A stretch of DNA of 64,000 nt from Paraburkholderia sp. BCC1886. Its GTDB lineage: Bacteria; Pseudomonadota; Gammaproteobacteria; Burkholderiales; Burkholderiaceae. The stretch is from assembly GCF_900996245.1 (NCBI RefSeq), contig NZ_CAAJGK010000096.1, positions 1-64,000 of the forward strand, given 5' to 3'. This document shows, one piece after another, positions 51,239 to 59,872 of the stretch. The notes beneath the pieces were generated by a model. That model did no database searches. It saw only the letters and a list, made by a program, of their open reading frames with translations, and was not told the origin of the DNA. The position numbers and the translations under genes are program-made. Each line of letters starts with the position of its first letter. The first letter of the stretch is position 1.

Positions 51239-52984
51239 GTGAATTCGAAGGTCGTTTCAAACGGGGTCCGCCCCGACGCGGAAGACGCCCAGCCGGCCGC
51301 CCGTCATGGCGCGGCTATCCTTGCCGATGCACTGAGCGGCTTCGGCGTGCCCGCGGTGACGTTCATCCCCGGCGAGGGCATTCTGGAACTGGTCGATGCG
51401 CTCGCCGTGCGCGCGCCGTCTATCCGTCTCGCGAGTTTCCGTCACGAAGCGGGCATGGCTTACGCCGCCCAGGCGATCGGTCAGATGAGCGACCAGCCCG
51501 GCATCTGCCTTGCGGCACGCGCGCCGGGCGCGCTCAATACGACGCTGGCGATTCACACGGCCTATACCGATAGCGCGCCCTTGATCATGATCGTCGGACA
51601 GGCCGGCAGCGAGTCGTCGGGCCGCGAGGCGATGCTGAACCCCGACGACTTCCAGCGTGTGTTCGGGCCGTTGACCAAATGGGTCGGCGTGATCGATGCG
51701 CCCGAACGCATCGGGGAAATGCTGACGCGCGCGTGGCACGTCGCGATGACTGGCCGACGCGGCCCCGTAGTGCTCGTGATGCCCGAAGACATCGCGCAGC
51801 AGCGCGCGGTCGTCGCGGACCCCGTGCTGCCCCGACTGCCGCGACCGGCTATTGCGTCCGCGGACCTCGCCACCTTGCGCGACATGATGACGCACGCGAA
51901 GCAGCCGGTGCTGCTGGTCGGCGGCACCGGATGGCAAGCCGATGCGTTGCTTGAATTGACCGTGCTAGCCGCGCGCCACGCGATTCCGGTGGCGACGACG
52001 TACCGCCGCCGCGACCTGATCGATCACGACGATGCGGGTTTTATCGGTGAAATCGGGCTGGGTGTCGACGCGGCGCTGGCTAGACGCATTGCCGAGGCCG
52101 ATCTGCTGATCGTGCTGAACGGCCGTCTCGGCGAATTGAATACGGTCGGCGCGGGCTCGTTCAAAGGATTCACGCTGATCGATCCGGCACGCGCACGCAG
52201 CGGTGCGTTCAGGCTCGTGCAGATTCACGCCGAGGCCAACGAGTTGAACGCCGTGTATCACCCGGACCTCGCCGTGCAAAGCGACCCGAACGGCTTCGTC
52301 GCCGCGTGGGCCGAATCGAGCGGCACGTCCGCCGGTGCCGCCTGGTGCGCACCCGAACTCCGCGACGCGCGTGGCGAATGGTGCGCTGCTGCGCGGCGTG
52401 ACCGGCTGGCCTTTATCGAAAGCGGTCGCTGCGAAGGTCCGGTCGATTTGCGCTCGGTCTACGCGACGCTCGATGCCGCGCTCGAACCGGATGCACTGGT
52501 CACTTCCGGCGCGGGTGCCTATGCGGTGTGGCCGCAGCGGTATCTGAAGCATCGCCGGTACCACACGCAGTTGGGTCCGAAGAGCGGCGCGATGGGTTAT
52601 GGCTTGTCGGCCGCGATCGGCGCCGCGCTCACGCCGAGCGCGCCTCGCCAGATCGTCGCGATTGCCGGCGACGGCTGCCTGATGATGCACGCCGAAGAAC
52701 TCGAAACGGCTGTGAGACTCGGCCTTTCCCTGCTCGTGATCGTCGTGAATAACTGCTCGTATGGTGCGATCGACGGCGCGCAACGCCGGATGTTCGGCCG
52801 CGCGACCGGCACCGCGCTCGGCGCGGTCGATTTCGCCGCCTTCGCGCGTGCGTTCGGCGCCGACGGCGCCACCGTGACCGACACCGCCGGTTTCGCACCG
52901 GCACTCGCGCGCGCGCTCGCGCTCCCCGGCGTCAAGCTGATCGAAGTGCGGGTGCCGTCCACGGTCGGCAAGCCACTGGCTTGA
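51239..52984 (+). CDS. Thiamine diphosphate-dependent enzyme, acetolactate-synthase-like
   Basis: The protein of about 581 residues has the three ThDP-enzyme domains. The cofactor-activating Glu is Glu70 (FRHEAGMAYAAQAIG); a central Rossmann domain follows (LLVGGTGWQADALLEL); the ThDP/Mg motif begins GDG at residues 477-479 and ends VNNCSYGAI. Family members include acetolactate synthase, benzoylformate decarboxylase and oxalyl-CoA decarboxylase. No regulatory subunit follows, so a catabolic lyase or decarboxylase is likelier than valine synthesis. The start is GTG 51239 with GGAG five bases upstream; the upstream extension to 51134 looks non-coding. Confidence 0.85.
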   Translation: MNSKVVSNGVRPDAEDAQPAARHGAAILADALSGFGVPAVTFIPGEGILELVDALAVRAPSIRLASFRHEAGMAYAAQAIGQMSDQPGICLAARAPGALNTTLAIHTAYTDSAPLIMIVGQAGSESSGREAMLNPDDFQRVFGPLTKWVGVIDAPERIGEMLTRAWHVAMTGRRGPVVLVMPEDIAQQRAVVADPVLPRLPRPAIASADLATLRDMMTHAKQPVLLVGGTGWQADALLELTVLAARHAIPVATTYRRRDLIDHDDAGFIGEIGLGVDAALARRIAEADLLIVLNGRLGELNTVGAGSFKGFTLIDPARARSGAFRLVQIHAEANELNAVYHPDLAVQSDPNGFVAAWAESSGTSAGAAWCAPELRDARGEWCAAARRDRLAFIESGRCEGPVDLRSVYATLDAALEPDALVTSGAGAYAVWPQRYLKHRRYHTQLGPKSGAMGYGLSAAIGAALTPSAPRQIVAIAGDGCLMMHAEELETAVRLGLSLLVIVVNNCSYGAIDGAQRRMFGRATGTALGAVDFAAFARAFGADGATVTDTAGFAPALARALALPGVKLIEVRVPSTVGKPLA

Positions 52985-52988
52985 TGCG

Positions 52989-54461
52989 ATGCCCGAACTC
53001 TCCAGTCAAACCAATATGAACGCATCGATCGATCACTCCGCGGTTCTGTCTTCCGTCGCATCACGCGCCTCCAGTCCTCACACCGTCGCCGTGGTCGGCT
53101 CCGGCATCGCCGGCCTGACCGCTGCATACCGGTTGCAGCAAGCCGGCCTGCAGGTCACCGTATTCGAAGGCGAGCAGGTCGTCGGCGGGCGGATGGGCGA
53201 CCGCAAGGTCGGCGATATCGCATTCAATAGCGGCGCGCGGCTCGTCTATCCGTTCGGCAAGGCGTTCAACCGGCTGATCGCGGACCTGTCGCTCGGCGAC
53301 GTGCTCGTGCCGTTGAAAAACCTCACTGCGCAATGCGTCGCGCCCGGCGGCGGCCGCCATACGATCGAGCTGATGCCGTCGGCGCGCTCGCTCGCCACGC
53401 CTGGTTTGCGATTGACCGAACGGCTCGCGATGATCCGTCACGCGCTGCAGATGCGCGCGCTCAAAGGCCGCGTGGACCCCGACTGGGCAACCAGCGCGAT
53501 GGACGTCGATCCGGCGTTCGATCGTCTGACGCTGGCCGACTTCACGCGCGAGCGCATCGGCCCGAATGTCCTGAAGACGATGGTCGAGCCCGTGTTTCGC
53601 GCGACCCGCAGCTTCAACCCGGAGACGCTCTCGGCGTTGTTCTATCTGACCACGGTGCCGCATCTGATCGGTGAAGACACCGTGTACACGCTGAAGGGTG
53701 GCATGGGGCGCGTGTGCGCGGCGCTGGCCGCGCAACTGACGGTCCGCATGGGCACGCGCGTGACGTCGATCCGCAGACATCACTCCGACGCCACCCAGCC
53801 GGCCATGTCGCTGACGCTGGCCGACGGCGAGGTGCATCGCTTCGATCACATCGTCTGCGCGGTGGAAGGCTCGCTCGCGCGGCAACTGGTCGAGGCGCCG
53901 CTCGACGCCGAGCGCGCGATGCTCGAGCACGTGCGCTATAACTCGCTCGGCGTGGTGCACTACGGTTTCGCGGGCCCGCTGCCGCCCGTCATGGACTTCG
54001 CGACGCGCGACACGCCGAGCCGCATCGCCACCTATCAGCAACTGCCCGCTGCGCCCGCGCAAGGCCGCCCGCTCACGCAGATCTATTGCCAGTTGACGCC
54101 GGAAGCCGCGGAGGAAGCGCAAGCACGCGGCCTGACCGGCGAACTCGACGTGCTGCTGCGCGACGAATTGCGGCAACGCATTCCCGATTTCGATGCGCAG
54201 GTAGTGAGCGTCGTGAACCAGTGGATTCCACGCAAGCTGCCGGTGTTCTCGCCGGGCTACGGCGCGCGGCTACAGGCTTTCTGGCAATGGCAGGAGAGCC
54301 CCGCGCGGGCGCTCGACCGGCCGCTGGTGTATTGCGGCGACTGGACCGCTCAGGCGCTGCTGACGGGCGCGTGCGCCAGCGGCGAGCGCGCTGCGCAGAT
54401 CGTTTTGCAGCGGGTGGTGAATCAGGCGCCGGTTCGTGCGTCGGTTCCCGCAAAAAACTAG
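52989..54461 (+). CDS. FAD-dependent amine-oxidase/protoporphyrinogen-oxidase-like protein
   Basis: The 490-aa flavoprotein has a GxGxxG FAD site (HTVAVVGSGIAGLTAAYRLQQAG, Gly37-Gly42), GGRMGDRKVGDIAFNSGARL and a C-terminal FAD contact (YCGDWTAQALLTGACASGERAA), the amine-oxidase/HemY pattern. No signal peptide is evident; the first 30 residues look disordered and the true start may be Met10. It starts four bases after the ThDP-enzyme gene, so the two are surely co-expressed. Whether it oxidises an amine, a carbon-carbon bond or a porphyrin-like ring is unknown; hemG/hemY context is absent. Confidence 0.83.
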   Translation: MPELSSQTNMNASIDHSAVLSSVASRASSPHTVAVVGSGIAGLTAAYRLQQAGLQVTVFEGEQVVGGRMGDRKVGDIAFNSGARLVYPFGKAFNRLIADLSLGDVLVPLKNLTAQCVAPGGGRHTIELMPSARSLATPGLRLTERLAMIRHALQMRALKGRVDPDWATSAMDVDPAFDRLTLADFTRERIGPNVLKTMVEPVFRATRSFNPETLSALFYLTTVPHLIGEDTVYTLKGGMGRVCAALAAQLTVRMGTRVTSIRRHHSDATQPAMSLTLADGEVHRFDHIVCAVEGSLARQLVEAPLDAERAMLEHVRYNSLGVVHYGFAGPLPPVMDFATRDTPSRIATYQQLPAAPAQGRPLTQIYCQLTPEAAEEAQARGLTGELDVLLRDELRQRIPDFDAQVVSVVNQWIPRKLPVFSPGYGARLQAFWQWQESPARALDRPLVYCGDWTAQALLTGACASGERAAQIVLQRVVNQAPVRASVPAKN

Positions 54462-54574
54462 GCAAAACGTCGCAACTTTTAGCGAAACGGCAGTAGCGCG
54501 CCGCTGAATAAGTTCAGCTGGGGGTTCGATGCTACAAAGTCATCGTGCCAATCAGCTAACAGGAAAATCTTGCA

Positions 54575-55615
54575 ATGAAGTTATCTCTCGAGGCTTTACG
54601 ATCGTCTGCCAGTTTTCACGGTGGGGTATTGGCGACGTTGCGCAACACGCTGCTCGGCGCCGCCGCCGTGATGCTGGGCCTGAGCGCCGCGCCGGTGCCG
54701 GCACAAACCGCGGGCGTCACGACGATCGGCATTGCGAGCCTCGGGCCGCATCCGTCGCTCGCGAAGACGATTCAGGGTTTCAAGGACGAGATGTCGAAAG
54801 AGGGCTACGTCGACGGCAAGAACGTCGCCTACGTTTATAGCGATGCGAATTTCACGCAGGCGCTGATGCCGCAGATGTTCTCGCAGATCCTCTCGAAGCA
54901 CCCGGCGATGATCCTGACCGTGACGACCTCGGTGTCGCAAGTCGCTCGCGCGGCGGTGACGGATCGCAAGATTCCGCTGGTCTTCACCGAAGTGACCGAT
55001 CCGGTCGCCGCCGGTCTCGTGCCCGACTGGGCGCATGGCAGCGACCGCTTCACGGGCTCGTCCGATCTGCAGAACTTCGACGCCGTGCTCGACTTCGCGA
55101 AGAAAGCCTTTCCCGGCGTGAAGTCGTTCGGCACGCTGTACAACCCTGGCGAAGCCAACGACGTCGTCACCACCAAAGCACTCGGCGACGCCGCCAAACG
55201 CGCCGGTCTCGATTTCAAGCCGGTGAGCGTGGATAGCGTCAACGACATCGAACAACGCGCGCAGATGCTCAAGGGCGTGGGCTTCGTCTATATCACCGGA
55301 TCGAATCTCGTGCAGTCGGCAATTCCGGCGGTGGCCGCCAGCATGATGCGCATGAAGGTGCCCGTTCTGAGCTCCGAGACCGAAGCCATCAAGAAGGGGA
55401 TGGCGACCGCGTCGTATGCCGTGTCGCTGGAATCGGTCGGCGCGAACGCCGCCAAACAGGCCGCACGCGTGTTGAAGGGCGAGCCGACCACGGCGCTGCC
55501 CGTGTTGAAACCCGCCCCGACGGATTACGTGACGTCGTTGAGCAAGACCCAGTTCGCGAAGCTGGGGTTGACCATACCCAAGAGTTTCGAGGACTGCCAA
55601 TGCTTCATCAATTAA
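54575..55615 (+). CDS. ABC transporter substrate-binding protein (PF04392 type)
   Basis: This 346-aa exported binding protein has a long signal region ending near PVPAQ, then VTTIGIASLGPHPSLAKTIQGFKDEMSKEGYVDGKNVAYVYSDANF and VFTEVTDPVAAGLVPDWAHGSDRFTGSSD. It is clearly paralogous to the protein at 48491-49525, including the ending FEDCQCFIN. Directly downstream are its ATPase and permease. TrpX-TrpY-TrpZ transporters of this family carry tryptophan, which would suit the neighbouring anthranilate genes, but the ligand is not established. Confidence 0.88.
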   Translation: MKLSLEALRSSASFHGGVLATLRNTLLGAAAVMLGLSAAPVPAQTAGVTTIGIASLGPHPSLAKTIQGFKDEMSKEGYVDGKNVAYVYSDANFTQALMPQMFSQILSKHPAMILTVTTSVSQVARAAVTDRKIPLVFTEVTDPVAAGLVPDWAHGSDRFTGSSDLQNFDAVLDFAKKAFPGVKSFGTLYNPGEANDVVTTKALGDAAKRAGLDFKPVSVDSVNDIEQRAQMLKGVGFVYITGSNLVQSAIPAVAASMMRMKVPVLSSETEAIKKGMATASYAVSLESVGANAAKQAARVLKGEPTTALPVLKPAPTDYVTSLSKTQFAKLGLTIPKSFEDCQCFIN

Positions 55616-55644
55616 GCGGCCGAGTCAGGGCCAAGGTCACGACC

Positions 55645-56448
55645 ATGCGTGAGAAACATATTCCGATGCTCTCGGTCGAGAAAGTCAGCAAGACCTTTCA
55701 TGCGGGCACCGTCGACGAGCGTATTGCGCTGACCGACGTCTCGCTGAAACTCGCCGCCGGCGATTTTGCGGTCGTGGTGGGCGGCAACGGAGCAGGCAAA
55801 TCGACGTTCCTGAACATGCTGGCCGGTGAAGTGACACCCGATACCGGGGTGATTGCCGTGGACGGCAGCGACATTACGTCGTTGCCCACGCACAAGCGCG
55901 CAAAGTACATTTCGCGCGTGTTCCAGGACCCGTCGATCGGCACGGCCGCCGCGCTCAGTCTCGAAGAGAACCTCGCGGTCGCGAACCTGCGCGGCCTGAA
56001 ACGCGGTTTCGGTCTGGGCATGACGCGCGCGCAGTCGAAGGAATTCCACGAGCGTCTCGCGTCTTTCAATCTCGGTCTGGAAAAGCGGCTGAAGGCGAAG
56101 GCCTCGTTGCTCTCGGGTGGCCAGCGCCAGGCGTTGTCGTTGCTGATGGCCGTGTTGCAGCGTCCGCAATTGCTGCTGCTCGACGAGCACACGGCTGCGC
56201 TCGACCCGCGCACGGCGGCGATCGTGATGCGCGTGACCGAGCAGGTCGTGCGCGAAGCGAACCTGACCACGCTGATGGTCACGCACAACATGCAGCACGC
56301 GCTCGACTACGGCAACCGTCTGGTGATGATGCGCGATGGCCGCATCGTCGGCGATCTGACGGGCGAAGCGAAGCGCACGATGACGATGGAAAAACTGATG
56401 GCGACCTTCAACGAAGAGCCGCCGATTGCGATGACGGTGAACGCATGA
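55645..56448 (+). CDS. ABC transporter ATP-binding protein
   Basis: The ATPase has Walker A (GGNGAGKST), Q-loop (RVFQDPSIG), signature (LLSGGQRQAL) and Walker B with switch His (LLLLDEHTAALDP ... MVTHNM). The DEHTAALDP form is typical of ATPases partnered with PF04392 binding proteins. Start choice is open: ATG 55645 is used here, while ATG 55600 would overlap the binding-protein gene by 16 bases with a GAGG site, and Met at 55666 gives the shortest form. It ends in an ATGA overlap with the permease gene. Confidence 0.88.
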   Translation: MREKHIPMLSVEKVSKTFHAGTVDERIALTDVSLKLAAGDFAVVVGGNGAGKSTFLNMLAGEVTPDTGVIAVDGSDITSLPTHKRAKYISRVFQDPSIGTAAALSLEENLAVANLRGLKRGFGLGMTRAQSKEFHERLASFNLGLEKRLKAKASLLSGGQRQALSLLMAVLQRPQLLLLDEHTAALDPRTAAIVMRVTEQVVREANLTTLMVTHNMQHALDYGNRLVMMRDGRIVGDLTGEAKRTMTMEKLMATFNEEPPIAMTVNA

Positions 56449-57362
56449 ATCTACTGAGCGGTTTTATCGGTCTGGTACCGGTGGGCATGATGCAAGGGCT
56501 GACGTATGCGCTCATTGCGATTGCGATCATGATCCCTTTCCGGATTCTGAATTTTTCGGACATGACGGGCGAGGGCGCGTTTCCGTTCGGCGCATGCGTC
56601 TGCGCGAAGTTGCTGATGGTCGGACTGAATCCGGTGGCGGCGCTGCTGGGCGGTGCGCTGGCGGGCTTCGTCGCGGGCCTGGTGACGGGCTACATTCATG
56701 AGAAGGCAAAGATCAACACGCTGCTGTGCGGGATTCTGGTGTTGTCGATGTTGTACTCGGTGAATATTCGCGTGATGGGGCAGCCGAACTCGGCGCTGTT
56801 CGCGTTTCCGAGCATCTTCTCCTGGTTGCCCGATGACGGTGGCGGTTACTTGCCGCGCATCGTGATGCTGGCGGTGATCGATATCGCGATTGGCGCGGGT
56901 GTGTTGTGGTTCCTCGGCACGCAGCATGGACTCGCGATGCGGGCAATCGGTTCGAGCCCGTCGATGGCGAAGGCGCAAGGGATCAACGTGAAGGTTTATA
57001 CGCTGGTCGGGTTGGGGCTCGCGAATCTGTTCGCGGCGCTGGGTGGAGCGATGCTCGCGCAGAACCAGGGGTTTGCCGATGTGAATATGGGGTTCGGGGT
57101 GCTGGTGAACGGGCTTGCTGCGTTGCTGCTTGGTGAGGCGGTGATCGGGAACCGTTCGATGACGCGGCAGGTCATTGCGCCGGTGTTGGGATCGATCATC
57201 TACTTCCAGTTGATCTCGGCGGTGCTGGCGATCGGGTTCCAGCCTTCCGATTTGAAACTGGTGACGGCGTTGTTCGTGTTGCTGACGTTGCTGTCGATGG
57301 CGGCGAGAAAGAAGCGGCCGGCGAGTGGTGCGAGGAAGAAGGCGGGGATGGTGGTGAGTTGA
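56445..57362 (+). CDS. ABC transporter permease (LivH-like)
   Basis: This 305-aa membrane protein has about eight hydrophobic segments and the branched-chain-type permease pattern (GMMQGLTYALIAIAIMIPFRILNFSDMTGEGAFPFGA, GTQHGLAMRAIGSSPSMAKAQGINV, GLGLANLFAALGGAMLAQNQG). Its ATG overlaps the ATPase stop by four bases. It probably works as a homodimer with the ATPase, fed by the binding protein at 54.6 kb and perhaps by the paralogue at 48.5 kb. A terminator follows. Confidence 0.9.
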   Translation: MNLLSGFIGLVPVGMMQGLTYALIAIAIMIPFRILNFSDMTGEGAFPFGACVCAKLLMVGLNPVAALLGGALAGFVAGLVTGYIHEKAKINTLLCGILVLSMLYSVNIRVMGQPNSALFAFPSIFSWLPDDGGGYLPRIVMLAVIDIAIGAGVLWFLGTQHGLAMRAIGSSPSMAKAQGINVKVYTLVGLGLANLFAALGGAMLAQNQGFADVNMGFGVLVNGLAALLLGEAVIGNRSMTRQVIAPVLGSIIYFQLISAVLAIGFQPSDLKLVTALFVLLTLLSMAARKKRPASGARKKAGMVVS

Positions 57363-57392
57363 GTTTTTGGTTGTCGATAGATTGATTGTTTA

Positions 57393-57430
57393 AAGAAGGC
57401 CTCGCATTGCGCGAGGCTTTCTTGTTTTTT
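57393..57430 (+). terminator. Rho-independent terminator of the ABC operon
   Basis: A 7-bp stem GCCTCGC (57399-57405) against GCGAGGC (57411-57417) with a 5-base loop, extended by A-T pairs, is followed by TTTCTTGTTTTTT. It lies 37 bases after the permease start-side stop and ends the plus-strand cluster. Confidence 0.85.
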
Positions 57431-57550
57431 GGGGGGCTCTCGGGCTGGTTCGCTGATGCAATAGGAGAAATCCGATTTGGCAGTGAGTGTTGTTTCTGCA
57501 TAAGTTGCGTTGGTGTCGATAGCCTGAGCGGCTGGTCTGACGCTAGATTA

Positions 57551-57580
57551 CGTGTCGTTAAAAATAAGCATAACGACACG
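57551..57580 (+). promoter_or_regulatory. Perfect inverted repeat next to the start of the exoprotein stump
   Basis: CGTGTCGTTA (57551-57560) and TAACGACACG (57571-57580) form a perfect 10-bp inverted repeat around a 10-base A-rich spacer. It ends only four bases before the ATG at 57585 and covers the ribosome-binding region. It could be an operator or an mRNA hairpin limiting translation. Confidence 0.6.
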
Positions 57581-57584
57581 AGAG

Positions 57585-58910
57585 ATGGATAAAAAACACT
57601 ACCGGCTAATGCACGTCGCCTTGGCGGCGCTGGCAGTCTCCGGTTTGCTGTCTGCGGTGTGCGATGCGCAGATCGTTCCGGGTGGTGAGCATGCGCCTTC
57701 GGTCGTGCAGACACGTAACGGACTACCGCAGGCCGATATCAATCGACCGTCTGGCGCTGGCGTGTCGATGAATACCTACAGCCAGTTCGATGTGCAGAAG
57801 CCTGGCGTCATTCTGAATAACTCGCCGGCGATCGTGCAGACGCAGCAGGCGGGGATGGTCAACGGGAATCCCAATCTTGCCGCCGGCCAGTCGGCGCGAG
57901 TGATCGTTAATCAGGTGAACAGCGCCGCGGCGAGTCAGATTAAAGGTCGTGTCGAAGTCGCGGGGCAACGTGCCGAGGTCGTCATTGCGAACGGCTCGGG
58001 TATCAGCGTGAATGGCGGCGGTTTCATCAACACGTCGCGCGCGATTCTGACCACGGGTACGCCGAATCTCGCCGCCGATGGTTCTTTGGCCGGCTTCAAC
58101 GTCAAGGGCGGGCTCATCACCATCGAAGGCTCGGGGCTCGATGTTCGCGATGTCGATCAGGTCGACCTGCTTTCACGCGCGATCAAGGCGAATGCGGCCA
58201 TTTTTTTGGGGAAAATGACCCGCAGAATCGAGGCGCCCATTTTAACGATCCAGCGGGAAACCACTATGACTACTGAGATAACTGTTGGCGTGGCCGAAGA
58301 TGCATTCGCAAAAAATAATCTCGTCAGACTGGAACGTTCAACATACGAGCAGACGGCCGCATTATCAGCCGCCGATTGGATCGCAAGGAGACGGCCGCAC
58401 GATGCGGCGCTCATCGAGATTCTGCATTTTGTATATAGCGCGATATGCGACCGTATGAGCGGATATCACCTTTGGCTCCTACTCGGGGATACGCGTTGGC
58501 AGGATGACACGCGTATCATACGGCACAAGAAACTCTTTAAATCTTTAAAGGTTCCGGGTATAGATTTCGATGCTTTGCAAGATAGAAGAGAATTCATAGT
58601 TGAGCAAAGCGGAAAGCTGAAGTTATTTGGTGCCGTTCGCCTTGAAGAGGATACCTTGGTATCTATTCCGGAGACAATGCAGCCGGGATCGTGTACTTAC
58701 CTACTTGCTCTACCCGGCATCGCGCCGGCTTTGTCAGAGTCTAGCGGATGGTCGGGGCGGTTGTGCGAGGATTTCCAATTAATCCAGTCTAACGTTAATA
58801 ACGACGGCATCATTTTTCAACGTGTTGGCTATTTTGATGATCTTGAAGTCGGCTTGGTTGCGCTCGGCAAACCGGACGTCGTTGCAAGGCTCATTGGAGG
58901 TAACCAATGA
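57585..58910 (+). CDS. Truncated two-partner-secretion exoprotein (CdiA/FHA-like) joined to an unrelated C-terminal part
   Basis: The 441-residue frame starts with a signal peptide (MDKKHYRLMHVALAALAVSGLLSAVCDAQ) and the TPS/haemagglutination domain of CdiA/FhaB exoproteins: QADINRPSGAGVSMNTYSQFDVQKPGVILNN, VNQVNSAAASQIKGRVEVAG, NGSGISVNGGGFINTSRAILTTG, DLLSRAIKANAAIF. At about 58203 the homology stops abruptly. What follows is AT-richer sequence in the same frame, a 214-aa unit from MTTEITVGVAED (ATG 58266) with no TPS or repeat features. Family members are normally thousands of residues long, so this looks like a deletion stump fused in frame to, or simply followed by, a separate gene. No cdiB-type transporter is nearby. 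Confidence 0.72.
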   Translation: MDKKHYRLMHVALAALAVSGLLSAVCDAQIVPGGEHAPSVVQTRNGLPQADINRPSGAGVSMNTYSQFDVQKPGVILNNSPAIVQTQQAGMVNGNPNLAAGQSARVIVNQVNSAAASQIKGRVEVAGQRAEVVIANGSGISVNGGGFINTSRAILTTGTPNLAADGSLAGFNVKGGLITIEGSGLDVRDVDQVDLLSRAIKANAAIFLGKMTRRIEAPILTIQRETTMTTEITVGVAEDAFAKNNLVRLERSTYEQTAALSAADWIARRRPHDAALIEILHFVYSAICDRMSGYHLWLLLGDTRWQDDTRIIRHKKLFKSLKVPGIDFDALQDRREFIVEQSGKLKLFGAVRLEEDTLVSIPETMQPGSCTYLLALPGIAPALSESSGWSGRLCEDFQLIQSNVNNDGIIFQRVGYFDDLEVGLVALGKPDVVARLIGGNQ

Positions 58911-58934
58911 GAATCAACTCTGCAATGAGAGGTC

Positions 58935-59348
58935 TGCACTTGATCCGACGATAAAACTGGGAGCGTTGGTAACGCCGGTTGGCGCCCCACGCCTGATCGA
59001 GCAGATTTTCACGCCGGTTGGGGGCGCGGTGAAGGCACTGGTCGATCATGTCGTCACAGTGGTGGGGCAGCTATGTATGGGGCCGGTAATGCAACATTCA
59101 ACAGCGGTAGCGACCAACAATCCGCGAGGATGTTAGGCGAGAACGACCGTCAGATTGCAAGCAAGACTATTTGGAAGGGAGACAGCAGCGAACGCATTGA
59201 TGTAGAAAATCCGAACCCAAGTCAACGTCCGGGGCAGATCCACTATCAGGATAATCGAGGAAACAAATACTCGTATGATCCAACCACCAACTCGTTTTCA
59301 GATGCGCCAAATTCGGTGAACAAGTTGTTGAACGATCCGAGTTTTTGA
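58935..59348 (+). pseudogene. Remnant of a polymorphic-toxin C-terminal module
   Basis: Two overlapping frames carry protein-like sequence. The first (to about 59060) reads LDPTIKLGALVTPVGAPRLI. After a frame change, the second from 59073 (MYGAGNATFNSGSDQQSARML, then a stretch with ERIDVENPNPSQRPGQIHYQD) ends NSVNKLLNDPSF at 59348. The RIDVENPNP...RPGQIHYQD...NKY.YDP pattern is, from memory, shared by C-terminal toxin modules of CDI/Rhs-type exoproteins. With no start region or secretion domain attached it is probably an orphan, frameshifted toxin tip. Confidence 0.55.
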
Positions 59349-59392
59349 TGCGGCGATCCAGAAGGACTCAACAAGTACCTCGGAGGTCAATG

Positions 59393-59872
59393 ATGAAGGC
59401 GAATACAGCAATGGTCACGTTATTGAAGTCTGTCGATCTCAAAGCTCATCTCACTCCAACGCTGATGGAAATCGCGCAAAAGGGATTTGAATTTCGGGAC
59501 GAGTGTTACGTACTTCGCGCTTTCGTCGCCAAAAGTCTTAACATATTGAGATCGAGCTTTCCTGATCGCACAGGTTACGAGTGTTTCGTGAACTCGCTGC
59601 ATATTGAGGACTATGCCGCTAAGACGCCTTTGGCTCAGGCCATACTGCTGCTAAGGGGTTTATTTGATACTTGGCGGACAATTATGCCTACCGATGTATT
59701 GGTGGGTATTGTTAGTGCAGACGAGTTTAGTGTGGTCGTAAAGGTTCATCTTCGCCGTCCGGCGGAAGCATGGCTTGGCGCGAACTTGGACGCTTATGAA
59801 AATGCGATTATGAGTTTCGAATCGTCAGATGACGTTTTCTGCGAGATTGCCGGAAATCTTGCTGCTTCTTGA
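59393..59872 (+). CDS. Putative immunity protein, 159 aa
   Basis: A small, AT-richer gene with a strong GGAGG site (59382-59386) and ATG at 59393. The product begins MKANTAMVTLLKSVDLKAHL and is helical/acidic, with LLRGLFDTWRTIMPTDVLVGIVSADEFSVVVKVHLRRPAEAWLG, no signal peptide and no membrane segment. It follows the toxin-like remnant by 44 bases on the same strand, the position of a cognate immunity gene. I recognise no specific immunity family; the role is inferred from context and base composition. Confidence 0.62.
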   Translation: MKANTAMVTLLKSVDLKAHLTPTLMEIAQKGFEFRDECYVLRAFVAKSLNILRSSFPDRTGYECFVNSLHIEDYAAKTPLAQAILLLRGLFDTWRTIMPTDVLVGIVSADEFSVVVKVHLRRPAEAWLGANLDAYENAIMSFESSDDVFCEIAGNLAAS

